From Nematocida ironsii (Eukaryota; Microsporidia): a stretch of DNA of 64,000 nucleotides. Below are positions 26,608-37,973 of this stretch, one piece after another. The position numbers were made by a program, and so were the translations under genes. Where the stretch lies: positions 385 through 64,384 of the forward strand of contig LTDK01000160.1 in the NCBI GenBank assembly GCA_001642415.1, read 5' to 3'. Position 1 is the first letter of the stretch. Every line of letters begins with the position of its first letter. The notes below the pieces were generated by a model. That model ran no database searches. It was not told the DNA's origin and saw only the letters and a list, made by a program, of their open reading frames with translations.

Positions 26608-29547
26608 CTACCGAGAAAGATTCAGCTTATTCTCCTCTAGCAGTGTGGCCACACGCCGTGCCAGGCTATTTTGCTGATGATTAGTAGTACTATTATGGTA
26701 GTCTGTACTAAAATTTATGCTTGCATTTAATGTTTCTGGCAGCCCATTATACACACTTAGAATATGGTCAAATGTAATCCGATCCATCTCTGATATAACT
26801 AGCATACTTCGAATGGAACTGAATATTGCTGCAGTATTTTTTGAGGAATTATAGTCATCTGTGCTGGGATACACAAGAGAAATCTTTGTAGATAATGTAA
26901 TGTTTCTAAAGCATTCCTTTATAATATAAGCAAAGGTACTAACATCTTGGCAAGATATTTCCATAATTCTTAAGAGAACTGTGTTTTTTGCTGTTAAATA
27001 GTCATCTTCATCATATGACTCAGTAGTAATTGGCTTTTCTATATGCCTTATAATATTCATAAGTGGCCTTACAGTGCTATTGTTTTCAGTTAGGGAGATA
27101 AGCAAATTCAGTTGGTCTTTAGTTTCCATAGAATAGAACAGATCATCCAGGCACTGTGGCCATACAAATGAACTCAGTTCTACGTATCCATTCACTAGCT
27201 CATAGATAAGTGCAGTCGATTTAAGATCGAGTGCATATATTATAAGAGACTTCATTGTAGGCAAGAAACAATTTAAATATGCAGCTTTTGTTCTAGTAAG
27301 GTTTACATTAGGAAGACAGTTATGCATTCTAATCATGTATAGGAAAACAAACAGGTTAGATTGTGTATCATCATTGCCAATCGGAGATTCTGCCACTATA
27401 TTAGAAACAAAGCGTATAATATTATGGTCATTAGACAAGTTTAAATGCACAGCCTGCAGTAATAGGTACATTGCCAAATCTGCTTTATACTGGCTTCCAC
27501 AGAGCACAGTATCAAAAAGAAGCTCATTAACACGCATTCCTAGATTGTTCTTTATGTCTGCTCTCCTCTTAATAAACTTAGTCACTTTTTTCTGGATAAC
27601 ACTTTCCTCAATAGCTCTGCTGCTGTCCATAATAATATTTATATAGTAGGTAAGCATGTGCTGGATAGCCCCGCTTCCCATTCTAGCAATATCTTCCTTT
27701 TTCCATATAAGAATGTTAGTATCATGGTCCATTAAAGGATCATTTCTTGTTATTCGATTCACTAAAAGCATGCATGGAGAAGAGTTTGATGGTCTGCTTT
27801 GCAAATAATCCACAGATTGTATTATAATTGGCACGTAGTTTGTGCATGCATAGTTTTTGTAAACTATTTCTATACATCCGTATACATCTACTTTTTGATC
27901 ATCTATGTCTAAAAACAATACGTCACCATCTATTGTTAGATTTTTGTTTACTGAGATTGCTCCAAATAAATACTTTAGATACGAATATATTTGGTTAGTT
28001 ACATCTTGGCTAATTACATTGTTTAGATTTCTAACATTTTCTCTATTTATATTGTTGATTAGGCCATTTAGGTTGCTTTGCTCTTGTTCATACATTCCTG
28101 TTATTTCAAGTATAGCATAAAGTATGTTTAAAAGACCTGAACACATTTTTGTTCGGTTTGAATTTGCATATTTTATCTCTTTGCATTGCAGGTTCTCAAC
28201 TATCTTACTCCAATCGTTATGCATTTCTACAGTTGGCTCTTTGAACATGTACATATATTTGTCAAAGAACTTCTTTAACTGTGGAGATGCACGCGGTAGA
28301 TGCTTGGTTGTGTAGATTTGTTGTTCCATGTCGTATAAAAAGCAGCAAAATAAATTTAGCAGTACTGTCTCCACATAGTTTGTATAATTTGCAGGTTTGC
28401 TTTGAGTGGAATATAGCCCAAATAATATAGAAGAGGATGTTGGGTCTTTTCTTAAAACATCAGTATTTGTCATTGCATAATTCTTGTTTTCAAATGGCAC
28501 CATTTTGTTTCTGTTTAGAATGCTTTCTACCGCCTTTACAGCAGATATATACGCCATTCCAGTTAGCTCTTGGGATGAAGAGATAAAATATTTATGAAAT
28601 ATCTCTTTAGCCCGCATTGGCAAGACAGCATTTGAGGACCTATAGTTTTTCATACATTTATACAACATATCGTGGACTGTTTTAATAAATAGTGACATCT
28701 CCTCCTTTGATTCTATAAACTCGTATATGTACGTCTGTATAAGGCAGCGTATGCTACTGAAAAACTTCCCTGTTGTAAGATCTTTGTATTCACACTGCTC
28801 ACTAATTTCTTGTCTTTCTTTATATGCTCTTTCAGTATTTGTAATAAAAAATGAAAGTACATCTATATTCTCGCCAGGCAAAACCGTCTCAAATTTCAGA
28901 AATGGCAGTATTTTAGATTCCTGTATACTGCATAACAGCCCCCATCCAACCCTTAGATCATCGCCATTTTCATCAAACCCCATTAAAACTACTTCACTTC
29001 CTCGCCCTCTTCTATCAATAGACATAGGAAGAGGAATCCCTTCTGAAAGAAGCAGCAATGCAGACAGAATAACACGCTGATGTTCTTTTTTTAGCAAATT
29101 TGTAAGAAACATATAAAATGACCCGGATAAATCACTTTTGATTGACAAAGACCCATTTGAGGATGGAAACATCCTTAGAAGAGTTGTATAATACTCTCTA
29201 CTATACGTGTCTAGCCCATCTTTTGTATATAAATTGCTTTGCACTCTGTCCATCTTATAATTTCTCCTGTTTATATAGAGTGTGTTTTCAATGCAATCTA
29301 TAAGATCTACTTCTATCTTGCTTTCTGTATATATCGCAGGGGAGAGAAACCTTTTTTTCTGCATAATCCCACCATTAACTATTATGCGGCCAAAGAGTGG
29401 ATTTAATGACTCTTTCGGATTGATCAACAGACTTCCTTCTGTTTCATTATAGACTACTTCTTTCTGTATGCTTTCGATTTCAGATATTTTTAGTCTTCCC
29501 CATACATTGCTTATAATCATCAGGTTAATCACCCAATATATATTCAT
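26608..29547 (-). CDS. Nematocida-type large gene family member, secreted (979 aa)
   Basis: A 979-aa protein with a short N-terminal signal peptide ('MNIYWVINLMIISNVWG'). It shares ordered blocks with the gene at 31462-34914: 'MFPS', then 'LLLLSEGIPLPMSI' near residue 166, 'FFxxxxRCLIQTYIYEFI', 'MHNDWSKIV' near 442, 'SGLLNIL', and a 'V.V.GCIEIVYKN' strand near 600. The whole is predicted mostly helical, without enzyme motifs. Families with this lineage-specific pattern and signal peptides are expanded in Nematocida and are thought to be exposed to the host cell (recalled knowledge). No stop or frameshift interrupts the frame. Confidence 0.8.
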   Translation of the reverse strand: MNIYWVINLMIISNVWGRLKISEIESIQKEVVYNETEGSLLINPKESLNPLFGRIIVNGGIMQKKRFLSPAIYTESKIEVDLIDCIENTLYINRRNYKMDRVQSNLYTKDGLDTYSREYYTTLLRMFPSSNGSLSIKSDLSGSFYMFLTNLLKKEHQRVILSALLLLSEGIPLPMSIDRRGRGSEVVLMGFDENGDDLRVGWGLLCSIQESKILPFLKFETVLPGENIDVLSFFITNTERAYKERQEISEQCEYKDLTTGKFFSSIRCLIQTYIYEFIESKEEMSLFIKTVHDMLYKCMKNYRSSNAVLPMRAKEIFHKYFISSSQELTGMAYISAVKAVESILNRNKMVPFENKNYAMTNTDVLRKDPTSSSILFGLYSTQSKPANYTNYVETVLLNLFCCFLYDMEQQIYTTKHLPRASPQLKKFFDKYMYMFKEPTVEMHNDWSKIVENLQCKEIKYANSNRTKMCSGLLNILYAILEITGMYEQEQSNLNGLINNINRENVRNLNNVISQDVTNQIYSYLKYLFGAISVNKNLTIDGDVLFLDIDDQKVDVYGCIEIVYKNYACTNYVPIIIQSVDYLQSRPSNSSPCMLLVNRITRNDPLMDHDTNILIWKKEDIARMGSGAIQHMLTYYINIIMDSSRAIEESVIQKKVTKFIKRRADIKNNLGMRVNELLFDTVLCGSQYKADLAMYLLLQAVHLNLSNDHNIIRFVSNIVAESPIGNDDTQSNLFVFLYMIRMHNCLPNVNLTRTKAAYLNCFLPTMKSLIIYALDLKSTALIYELVNGYVELSSFVWPQCLDDLFYSMETKDQLNLLISLTENNSTVRPLMNIIRHIEKPITTESYDEDDYLTAKNTVLLRIMEISCQDVSTFAYIIKECFRNITLSTKISLVYPSTDDYNSSKNTAAIFSSIRSMLVISEMDRITFDHILSVYNGLPETLNASINFSTDYHNSTTNHQQNSLARRVATLLEENKLNLSR

Positions 29548-30135
29548 AAAAAATAATTAAATTTTTCTATTTAACCTAAAATAAAAAATGCCAAATTAAA
29601 TTTACAATTAAGCCCGCCATCGTTATTTGGAAAATTTACTTAATAAGTGCATCTGCAATAATATCATATAATGTTGAATCGAATTAATTTGGTATATACT
29701 TCAAATACTAGTAGAAATTTATATCAATTAATTATGAATTCTGTCTATATTCACATGCTAATAAATATTTATTTTAATCCCCTAGAAATACAAAAATTAT
29801 AAAACAAATATATAAAAATAGAAATATATTACAGTGGTGTACTATAAAAGAGAAGTAATATTCTCTATAAGTAATATTATACCAAAATACTTAGATGCAA
29901 ATATAGAAAGCAAATTAAATCATTCTCTATATAATATATTTGCGTATCCAAATATTATTTTATATATCTCTAGTCAGTGTTTGAGTTATATACTCTAATT
30001 TCGGGATATAGTGTGTAATTGTTATTAATTGGTAGACTTATATTATTTATGTGTTATGGTTGGTTTTTTAATTTATGTAAATAAAGGAGAATTTGATTTT
30101 GTATAAACTATAAAATTTTTAGTATTTTAAAAATT
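29548..30135. other. Intergenic, divergent promoters
   Basis: About 590 nt of very AT-rich DNA between the divergently transcribed large-family gene and the secreted 369-aa gene. It must hold both promoters; nothing specific recognised. Confidence 0.4.
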
Positions 30136-31245
30136 ATGAAAATTCTTCAGTTCAAAATACTTTTGGCAGTTATTACACTGGCTATGTATATACAGTATAA
30201 TACAGTAATAGCAAGTTCAGACGACAAAAACCACCCAGAAAAAACCACGATAAAAAATCCACTATTAGAAGAGGCCATGCCAGACGAGGGCTCTAACTAT
30301 AGCGGTGGTTTTAAAGACAAGATAAGTCTTTTTTTATTTAAGACAAATTGTTCTATTGCTAGGCTTACCTCTAACATTCAAGAGGGTCTATTTGCTTCCT
30401 TTATGGGTATGTCTCAGTTAAAAGACTATTCTAGTTATTTAAGTATACTGTGCACTGCATATAAGAACTACAAAATTGAATTAGACAGAAAAATAAAAGA
30501 AAGTTATTCACAAAATGGCTTAATAGGCATATATCAGATGAAAATATTGCTAGAGTTAGAACAAATGAACGAATGTATAGAATACATTCTTAGTTCCATT
30601 AAATTAACTACTAATAATATTCCAGAGCTTTCGAAGTATATTGTAGAGGTGAAGAATATAATAAAAGACTTAGAGAATACAAAGGTAACTTATATTAAAT
30701 CCACACCCAATGTAACCAAGAATGGATTAAGCGGTGAGAAAAAAGACGCGGAAGAAGCCAATAATAAAGAATTAGAAATGCACAAAATAAAAAATACACT
30801 AAGGCTAAAACTAATGAAGCTGGATACCTCTATACCCTTTCTAAAAAATAAAAAAACAATAATCTTGGAAAGGAATAATTTCGAGACAGAAATAAAAGAA
30901 CTAATTAGTCAGCCATACAAATTGAATCTGCTTACCATAAATAGCAAAGAAGACCCAGCACAAAAGAAAAAGCTAATAGAAATAATGGAAAAGTTTCGAT
31001 CGCATGAAAGAACCTACTGGAATAAAGTTTCTGAGGAAAATACAGAGTACATAAAAAAAACTTCCGAGCTAATGAAGTCTTCAATCCAAGATGAGTATAG
31101 TCTGAAAGAGCTTATAGATAAAATTCAATCCTACATATCTGTAATTCAGAAGCAAGTAGAAAAAGACAAACAATTTCTATTGACTATATTAAAAAACACC
31201 CCAATAGTAGGAGACTGCTTTGCATTTAAAGAATGTAAAGAATAA
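30136..31245 (+). CDS. Secreted protein, unknown function (369 aa)
   Basis: Residues 1-26 ('MKILQFKILLAVITLAMYIQYNTVIA') are a signal peptide, with a likely cut before 'SSDDKNHPEKT'. The mature part is Lys/Glu/Asn-rich and helical, with coiled-coil-like stretches around residues 200-340. No other membrane segment and no recognised domain. The gene lies between two large-family members and is divergent from one of them, so it probably belongs to the same class of host-exposed or spore-wall proteins (inference from context only). Confidence 0.75.
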   Translation: MKILQFKILLAVITLAMYIQYNTVIASSDDKNHPEKTTIKNPLLEEAMPDEGSNYSGGFKDKISLFLFKTNCSIARLTSNIQEGLFASFMGMSQLKDYSSYLSILCTAYKNYKIELDRKIKESYSQNGLIGIYQMKILLELEQMNECIEYILSSIKLTTNNIPELSKYIVEVKNIIKDLENTKVTYIKSTPNVTKNGLSGEKKDAEEANNKELEMHKIKNTLRLKLMKLDTSIPFLKNKKTIILERNNFETEIKELISQPYKLNLLTINSKEDPAQKKKLIEIMEKFRSHERTYWNKVSEENTEYIKKTSELMKSSIQDEYSLKELIDKIQSYISVIQKQVEKDKQFLLTILKNTPIVGDCFAFKECKE

Positions 31246-31461
31246 ATAATTTTATATTTTAATAAAGTATACTTAATACAAAAGACTGTAGACTTAAATA
31301 ATTTTTTATTTCTAGTTTATTTCTAATTATAATTAATAGATGTGATTATAACCAGAGCTTTGTATAAAACTTAAGAGATAATGGAAGGCGGCTTAGTGCC
31401 CATCACTACACACGAAATTTTTTGACAACTAGCGAAAACTAGTTTAAATTAAGATATTTTT

Positions 31462-34400
31462 CTAGATTATATCTTTCCAATTTTTTATAAAAGGTAATTC
31501 GTGTATTAAAGATATCTTTTTTTCATATGTTTCTTTCATAGAAATTAAATTTGAGATGTTCCGGCTGGCTTTTGATTCTTCGTCAATCAGATTATTAAGT
31601 GCTACAATAGTACCACTTAGTCTCGATCTATTATGCACATCCCATTTGGTTATATTTGTTAAAGAGGGATTATTAAAACTATTTAAATATATATCAGCAC
31701 ACTCAATTATGTTTTTCTTAAATATATCTATGTCACTACACATAATGATTAGAATTTTTTGTAAAAACTTATTAACTAAAGTCTGGTGGTCATTCTCAAA
31801 AGTCTCCTCTATACGCACCACAATTTTTTTTATATGGGTTAAATCCTCACCCATATCAGTCAAGCAGCAAAGCATATTTATTTGGGTTTCATATGGGAGA
31901 TTCTCAAGTAATTTGTGTAAGTGTGGCATATTATATGTAAGGCACATTTCTATATGACTGTAGAGTAAATTAACAAGAACTTTCTTTAGGTTGTATGCGA
32001 GCAAGTTCTGAATAATCTCAATGAAAACATTCTCATAGTGTGGGAGTAAAAAAAAGACCTTAGAATCGATTTCAATATTAGGTAAATATTTCTTTGTTTC
32101 TGGGAAATATCCAAACATAAATAATAAAAAGCTGTATGCATCTTCATTATCCAAGCCGACTCCAGTAAATATATTGGATATCAATAATAAAAGGGTGTTC
32201 TTTTCAGATACAGTCGAATCAAGTAAATGCAAGAATAAAATTTTGGCTATAGAAAGACGAAGACTTCTAGAAAAAATATCCCTAAAAGTGGAATCATCAT
32301 TTGGTAAAGAGGTTTTGTTGTCTTTTATCATTCCCAAAATATAGTTAATTATATTTATGAGATTTTGGTTTTCTATGTAATATTGGTTATTAGACGTAAC
32401 ATATTTTATATATGCAGCGCACGCACCATAAATCATAGGACATTCCATACGTATTTGATTGTTAAAATCGCCTATTGTATGAGTAAGAGTGTGGTTGAAC
32501 TCAGAATTATTGGCGCTTTCAATTATAAGCTTTGTATTTGTTATATTATGTGGAACTTCATAGTCTATTTCTGTTATAGGAAATAAAATCGGTATTTTGG
32601 GGGACGAACGAATTAATGGTGGAAGGTCTGTTTTCGGGTTACCCATAGACTCTTCATCCAACTCCACAGATTTTATATTATTCATATCAGAATCTTCTTT
32701 GTTATCTATTTCTATAATTAAAGATTTCTTTTCTAATATATTAATTGGTTCAATTACCCAGTTCACCAAATAAGTTTCTTCTGACTCATCTTTGTATGCT
32801 ATAATTATCTGCCCAAATAAATCTCTCTCTTCTTTAAATACAAATTCTTTTCTTAGAATACACCCCCTAATGACTGCAGTCTTTTTTACTAATAGTAGGT
32901 TTAACAACTTAGATATATAAATTTCAATGTTGCTTGTTATTTCTTCTATGCAACCATCATTATTAACTAAATGTAATATTTTAAAAAACAAGCTGTCCAC
33001 TTCTATTGTATATAATCCAGTTATATATCGAATGACCGATAGTATATTTAATAGACCCGAGTTTAGCTGCGTTAAGTTTGGCCTAATATATCGTATATTC
33101 GAGCCCGCTATGTGAGAAACCACTTTACTCCAATCATTATGAACAGTTCTGTCGGTTTTTTCAAACAAATACTTATACTTTGTAAAGAAATCCAATAGTT
33201 CAAAAGACGGGCTGGTTATTTTGGGGCTAATCGTGTACATATGATCAGCTCGGTTATAAAAGCTGATGCACAATATGCCTAGAATCATAGTCTCCACATG
33301 ATTAATAAATTTAGGCAGGTGCATAATTTCAGTATTCAATTCTATGCCGGCATTGTCATTTAAATTTAGGTTTAAAGCTGCACTACACAGCGATAATAGT
33401 TTAGGCACGCTCTTCGGGTTATGGCACATCGGCCATTCTATTGGATAAAACATTTCTGTATTTATAGACAGCGGATTATTTCGGGTTATTTGGTAGTAAA
33501 AGGTTTTTATGTTTGGTATAATTGACGAGGTTCTTGGATTAGCAGAGGTTCTATTAGTGAAATAGTTATTGAATAGCACTTCTGCGTTCTCTAATATATC
33601 AATAACAGGTGGGATCTTGTTTTTTTCTATTCGATATACTATATTCTCTGTATTTTCATTCAGAATACTCAATGTTTTTTCCATTTTATTTATCAATTCA
33701 GTATTTCTGGTCCTAGGTATATACTCACAAAGAAGGTTATTGATCTCCTGAAAGTACATGGCCATATTCGCTAAATTGTTTATGTACTCATATATGTACA
33801 TGTTCAAAAGAAAGGTTGAGGAAAACATGAACTTCCGCAATCTCAAATCACCACATATATTATAGAGATAGAATTTATCGGATTTTGTATTATTTTCAAT
33901 TAAACTTATATTAGAGCTTATGAAAAACTTAAGTATATCAATCACATCTGGCCGAGAAGCTATTATAGATGTATTGGAACATATGTGATCTGGTGATTCA
34001 CTATGTAAGCAGTTGCATTTATAAATACTTTGAATTGCATCTATGTTAATTCGAAAATGCTCCATTCCAGTGTCAATACTTCTTAGCACAAACTGCATAC
34101 ACCCATTCTTATCTTTTTCAATTGACACCGGCATATATAACCCTTCTGAAAGAAGCAGCAAACATGCAAAAAACATATATTTAGATTTGCTAGTTTTTAT
34201 GTCTTTTATAAAATTGTAAAATGAATGTTTTTGGTCTGAGTGTATGGACTCTTTTGTTTTTTCGTGATATGATGGAAATAATTTGTAAAATACATCATAA
34301 TACTCTACAAGATAATCTACGTTTTCTGTGGGCATTTTTAAATTATGATCTAGCCGAGGTTTAGAATTTGTTTTATAGAACATTAAACATATTGTTTGAT

Positions 34401-34914
34401 TGTTAATTGCACTATTATTTCTATTGTATTCTTCTTCTTCTTTTACTTCTTCTTGTATAATATTTTCTATGAGATTGTCTGCTTCTGATATTTTTGACGT
34501 TTCTAATGTTTCTGGCGTTTCATTTTCTTCTTCATTGTATTCTAATTGCTCAATTGGTAGCGGGCATTCTATTTTTTCAATCTTTATTTTGCAAGTTGCA
34601 TTCGTATTTTTGGTAAAGGAAGTTATAATGTCTATATATTCTATCCTCTTAGCTATGCATGTTATTAAAGGACTTGCATTGCTGCACTCATTTGGCCTTA
34701 AGTTTGGGTAGTGGTCATTAGTAATTGCTATATTTTGTATGTTTTCAATAGAATCCAGATATACTCTAGCAATAATTTGAGACATAAACACTAAAAACAG
34801 CATAATACATACTAGCATAGATACACTTTCTTTTGTTTTATATCTTTTGTTATACTTTCTTATTATAGTTAGTTCTTTCATTTCTTTAAACGTCTTTAAT
34901 ATACGTATCTTCAT
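31462..34914 (-). CDS. Nematocida-type large gene family member, membrane-anchored (1150 aa)
   Basis: An 1150-aa paralogue of the gene at 26608-29547. Instead of a cleavable signal it has a basic N-terminus ('RKYNKRYKTKES') and one hydrophobic anchor 'VSMLVCIMLFLVFMSQIIARVYL' near residues 32-54. Shared blocks are 'LFPSYHEK', 'LLLLSEGLYMPVSIEKD' near residue 255, 'MYIYEYI', 'VHNDWSKVV' near 591, 'SGLLNIL' and 'LFGQIIIAYKD'. An acidic low-complexity insert ('EEEVKEEEEYNRNN') lies around residue 155. The gene contains three in-frame CGGGTTA words by chance of coding. Probable cell-surface or host-facing protein; molecular role unknown. Confidence 0.8.
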   Translation of the reverse strand: MKIRILKTFKEMKELTIIRKYNKRYKTKESVSMLVCIMLFLVFMSQIIARVYLDSIENIQNIAITNDHYPNLRPNECSNASPLITCIAKRIEYIDIITSFTKNTNATCKIKIEKIECPLPIEQLEYNEEENETPETLETSKISEADNLIENIIQEEVKEEEEYNRNNSAINNQTICLMFYKTNSKPRLDHNLKMPTENVDYLVEYYDVFYKLFPSYHEKTKESIHSDQKHSFYNFIKDIKTSKSKYMFFACLLLLSEGLYMPVSIEKDKNGCMQFVLRSIDTGMEHFRINIDAIQSIYKCNCLHSESPDHICSNTSIIASRPDVIDILKFFISSNISLIENNTKSDKFYLYNICGDLRLRKFMFSSTFLLNMYIYEYINNLANMAMYFQEINNLLCEYIPRTRNTELINKMEKTLSILNENTENIVYRIEKNKIPPVIDILENAEVLFNNYFTNRTSANPRTSSIIPNIKTFYYQITRNNPLSINTEMFYPIEWPMCHNPKSVPKLLSLCSAALNLNLNDNAGIELNTEIMHLPKFINHVETMILGILCISFYNRADHMYTISPKITSPSFELLDFFTKYKYLFEKTDRTVHNDWSKVVSHIAGSNIRYIRPNLTQLNSGLLNILSVIRYITGLYTIEVDSLFFKILHLVNNDGCIEEITSNIEIYISKLLNLLLVKKTAVIRGCILRKEFVFKEERDLFGQIIIAYKDESEETYLVNWVIEPINILEKKSLIIEIDNKEDSDMNNIKSVELDEESMGNPKTDLPPLIRSSPKIPILFPITEIDYEVPHNITNTKLIIESANNSEFNHTLTHTIGDFNNQIRMECPMIYGACAAYIKYVTSNNQYYIENQNLINIINYILGMIKDNKTSLPNDDSTFRDIFSRSLRLSIAKILFLHLLDSTVSEKNTLLLLISNIFTGVGLDNEDAYSFLLFMFGYFPETKKYLPNIEIDSKVFFLLPHYENVFIEIIQNLLAYNLKKVLVNLLYSHIEMCLTYNMPHLHKLLENLPYETQINMLCCLTDMGEDLTHIKKIVVRIEETFENDHQTLVNKFLQKILIIMCSDIDIFKKNIIECADIYLNSFNNPSLTNITKWDVHNRSRLSGTIVALNNLIDEESKASRNISNLISMKETYEKKISLIHELPFIKNWKDII

Positions 34915-35705
34915 TTTAATTGTTAAAAAAACTATTTTAATATAAAGTTATTAAATAAGTATTATATGTCACCAAGGGGCTATATTAATAATTAACTTAA
35001 TAAAATTTTATCTTGGTTTAATTTATTGGCAACATTATATGATTATTGCAGCAGCAGATATCTTTAAGAGATAAACATATAATAAAGCAAAAATGTTATG
35101 CAATGAAGAGTTCGCGTATGTATATAAGAATGATATATAGCAAAGAAAGGAATGATATTTAAAAGAACAAGTGTATATACATGGATGAATAAAATATGCT
35201 CAAAAATATTTATTAGGGGCTTTATTAAATGTAAGGCATAAATAATATTTTATTTTAATAAATCATGCTTATATTACATTAAATTATTATACTATATTCA
35301 GCTTTGCTAGATATTTTAGATACGGTGTTTTATTATGTGCTGGTAACCAACAAAATATTTTATATAGAACTATAGAACACCAGTTAAATTCTTCTCTTGT
35401 AATGTATATAATATCTTATATAAAATATCTTTTATAGTGCAGTCTTACTATATTTACAGAAGCAATATCCTGTCACTGAATGCTTTGTGCCACTATAAAT
35501 ATTATGCTGAACAGCATGTGATTATAGACTCATCTAAATGCATTTTGTTTGTTGTATTAGGATATTTTTATAACTGACAGGTTATTTCCAAGCGTTCTTC
35601 TTATTAAGATGATGCTTTCTGGCTAGGCCGCTTATTTCAATTGTTTGGTTTATTTTATATTAAAATGTTTCTATATGACTAGCACAGAAAATTATTTAAG
35701 TTTAC
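34915..35705. other. Intergenic, nothing recognised
   Basis: About 790 nt of AT-rich DNA, divergent between two genes. No RNA gene, repeat or motif of note. Confidence 0.4.
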
Positions 35706-37841
35706 ATGATCATGAACTTACGACCGCAGCACGAGAGGCTTCTAAGAGAAATTTATAAGAGAGACGGGTCAGTGGATGAGCAGAAGCTGTCGTTCTTTAA
35801 ACATTATCTGCAGCAGAAACCCATGAAAATCTCAGAAACCATTAACATACTAAAGGATTACACAAAGAAGTATGCGCAGTCAAATCAGTTTGAAAAGCAT
35901 CTAACTACGCTTGTGATATCTTCCCATCTAGTTCAAGACTATTCTATGTTCTGTGCGTCCTTTGAGGTGGCTGCCTTAAAGCTTATCAAGACCCACCTAA
36001 AGGTTATATTGCGGATTATGAAGAAAGGCCCGCAGGCCTGTCCTGCTGGATTCATTGATATGTGCTGCCAGGAGATAAAAAGATGCTTTGTTTTGTTTAC
36101 GTATGCAGGAACTCGGTGCTCTGAGGCAGAAAGTCTTACCTCCCAGATATTTTTTGCTATTTGCAGTGCAATAGACAATGGGTTTATCTCAGAGAAAAGA
36201 GAGAAAATGGAGATTTCAGAGATATACGAAAGAATATCCCAGGTGTATGCATGTAACTGGAGTACTCTATCAACAATTAACATAAAGAAAAAAGAATGCA
36301 CAGAAGATGAGAGAATGTCCAATATAAAGGACCCGGACGATGAGTCATACAGCACAGATGCAACGGCCTCATACAACTTTGCAGAAATGTCCTATAACTA
36401 CACAGACGACAAAACTTCTTCCTCTTCTTCCATATTTCCCTTGCTGGAGAAAGGAGAGGGTGAAAAGACGCTTGATAGGGCAGAGGAGATTGAAGACCCG
36501 CAGCAGGACACGCTGTACAATCCAGATGCCAGCCGAATCCAGGAACTGTCTATACGAAACAGCACATCTGAAAGCGTCAGAAAGGAATTTATTACAGGAA
36601 ATGGCTTTATTGTCAAGTCAGATAGCATGGGGCGTGCAGAGTTTAATGATATGTTTCTGCTTACTCTTCTCTCTATGATTATTAAGGCAGCTGGCCTATT
36701 AGTGCGACACCCAGAGAAGAAAATATTCAGCTTAAACCGCGCACTGATTAAGGCAGCATCCTTTAACAGAGAAATCCGGCAGGACATATTCAGCACGTAC
36801 TTCCATCTTCTTGCGCCGGCGTCTATCCTCTCCACAGTGGTACACCAGGCCTTAGAGATAGCAAGTGAAAGAGAGATTGACAACATGCACAGTATTATAT
36901 ACTATTATATAAGTAGTGACTGCTATGCCGACCTTATCAAACAGTCTAACTCGATTCTTACATCGCGGCGGCTTAAAATGTTTGAGTCTGCTAATAATGA
37001 AAAAACCAGACGTATGTATGTTCTATTACTACTTCAAACCGTGTCTTTCATAAGCGAGGTAGAAACAACCGCTCCCACTGCGCAGATAGCTAAAAGTTTC
37101 TACTTTCTTCTAAGGTCTCTCTTTCCAAAGAAGACACTTTTCCGAAAAATAGTTCTTACAGACACAGACCTTCAGGAAAGAGCACTAACAATCAAGTACT
37201 TCAAGCTATTTATGACCAAGTGTCAAGACAAAGAAAATTTATTTCACTCCCTACTGAGAAGAACTTTTCAAAAAGAGGTGGGGATAGGAACATCTACAGT
37301 TCCTGCCGACTTAAAGCTGCTTATTTCAAAAGAGCTAGAATCAACAGTCATGCATCTAGAAAAGTGCTCGTCTTTAGGGCTGCTTGAAGTTTTGCTGGAA
37401 ATAGCATCTTCTCCGAATCTGCAGTTCCGTGAGTACATAAACAGCACTCTGGAATTAATGGTTGAAAGGGGAATTCTTGAAAAAAGGTCGCAGTTTGAAG
37501 AGCATAAAAGAATTAGCCTCTTTGCGAAAATAAGAACCCAGGCCATACAGCATGGCGGGCTCTATGTGTCTCTCCTAAAAAAGTCAATTTATACGATAAA
37601 CAAATCTGAAATAAAGATAGTTGCTGGTGTATTTGCGATACTGAACGAAGTCTCTGGCTTGGAGGAGTGTAGCAAGTATGTAGATGTCACAGGAACACAT
37701 TACAACATAGAAGAGGACAACAAATTATGTAAAAGAGAAAGCAGTGTACAAGGAAGCAGTGTTAGATCTAGTATGACATTTGGAGGAGTCCGTAAGAGTT
37801 CAATTCGGCTTTTTGAAATGTTTAAGAAATTGAATAAATAA
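35706..37841 (+). CDS. Helical-repeat-like protein, unknown function (711 aa)
   Basis: A 711-aa soluble protein, mostly helical with a charged, Ser-rich central linker (~205-290). The N-terminal ~190 residues and the C-terminal ~350 residues look like alpha-solenoid domains. The extreme C-terminus is Ser/Arg-rich ('SSVQGSSVRSSMTFGGVRKSSIRLF') and may be a phosphorylated tail. No catalytic motif or family recognised; a scaffold or HEAT-type subunit is likely. A second in-frame ATG lies two codons in (35712). It is co-directional with Epl1, 132 nt upstream of it. Confidence 0.75.
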   Translation: MIMNLRPQHERLLREIYKRDGSVDEQKLSFFKHYLQQKPMKISETINILKDYTKKYAQSNQFEKHLTTLVISSHLVQDYSMFCASFEVAALKLIKTHLKVILRIMKKGPQACPAGFIDMCCQEIKRCFVLFTYAGTRCSEAESLTSQIFFAICSAIDNGFISEKREKMEISEIYERISQVYACNWSTLSTINIKKKECTEDERMSNIKDPDDESYSTDATASYNFAEMSYNYTDDKTSSSSSIFPLLEKGEGEKTLDRAEEIEDPQQDTLYNPDASRIQELSIRNSTSESVRKEFITGNGFIVKSDSMGRAEFNDMFLLTLLSMIIKAAGLLVRHPEKKIFSLNRALIKAASFNREIRQDIFSTYFHLLAPASILSTVVHQALEIASEREIDNMHSIIYYYISSDCYADLIKQSNSILTSRRLKMFESANNEKTRRMYVLLLLQTVSFISEVETTAPTAQIAKSFYFLLRSLFPKKTLFRKIVLTDTDLQERALTIKYFKLFMTKCQDKENLFHSLLRRTFQKEVGIGTSTVPADLKLLISKELESTVMHLEKCSSLGLLEVLLEIASSPNLQFREYINSTLELMVERGILEKRSQFEEHKRISLFAKIRTQAIQHGGLYVSLLKKSIYTINKSEIKIVAGVFAILNEVSGLEECSKYVDVTGTHYNIEEDNKLCKRESSVQGSSVRSSMTFGGVRKSSIRLFEMFKKLNK

Positions 37842-37973
37842 TCATTTCCTCTGCACGCCTCCTAGGTCTTTTACATATTCCATTCCTCCTTCTTCAAATA
37901 AATTATTACTCATATCATTCTGGTACAGACACAGACTTGTAAAGTATATTAGAGAGAACCACTTTTTATTTGA

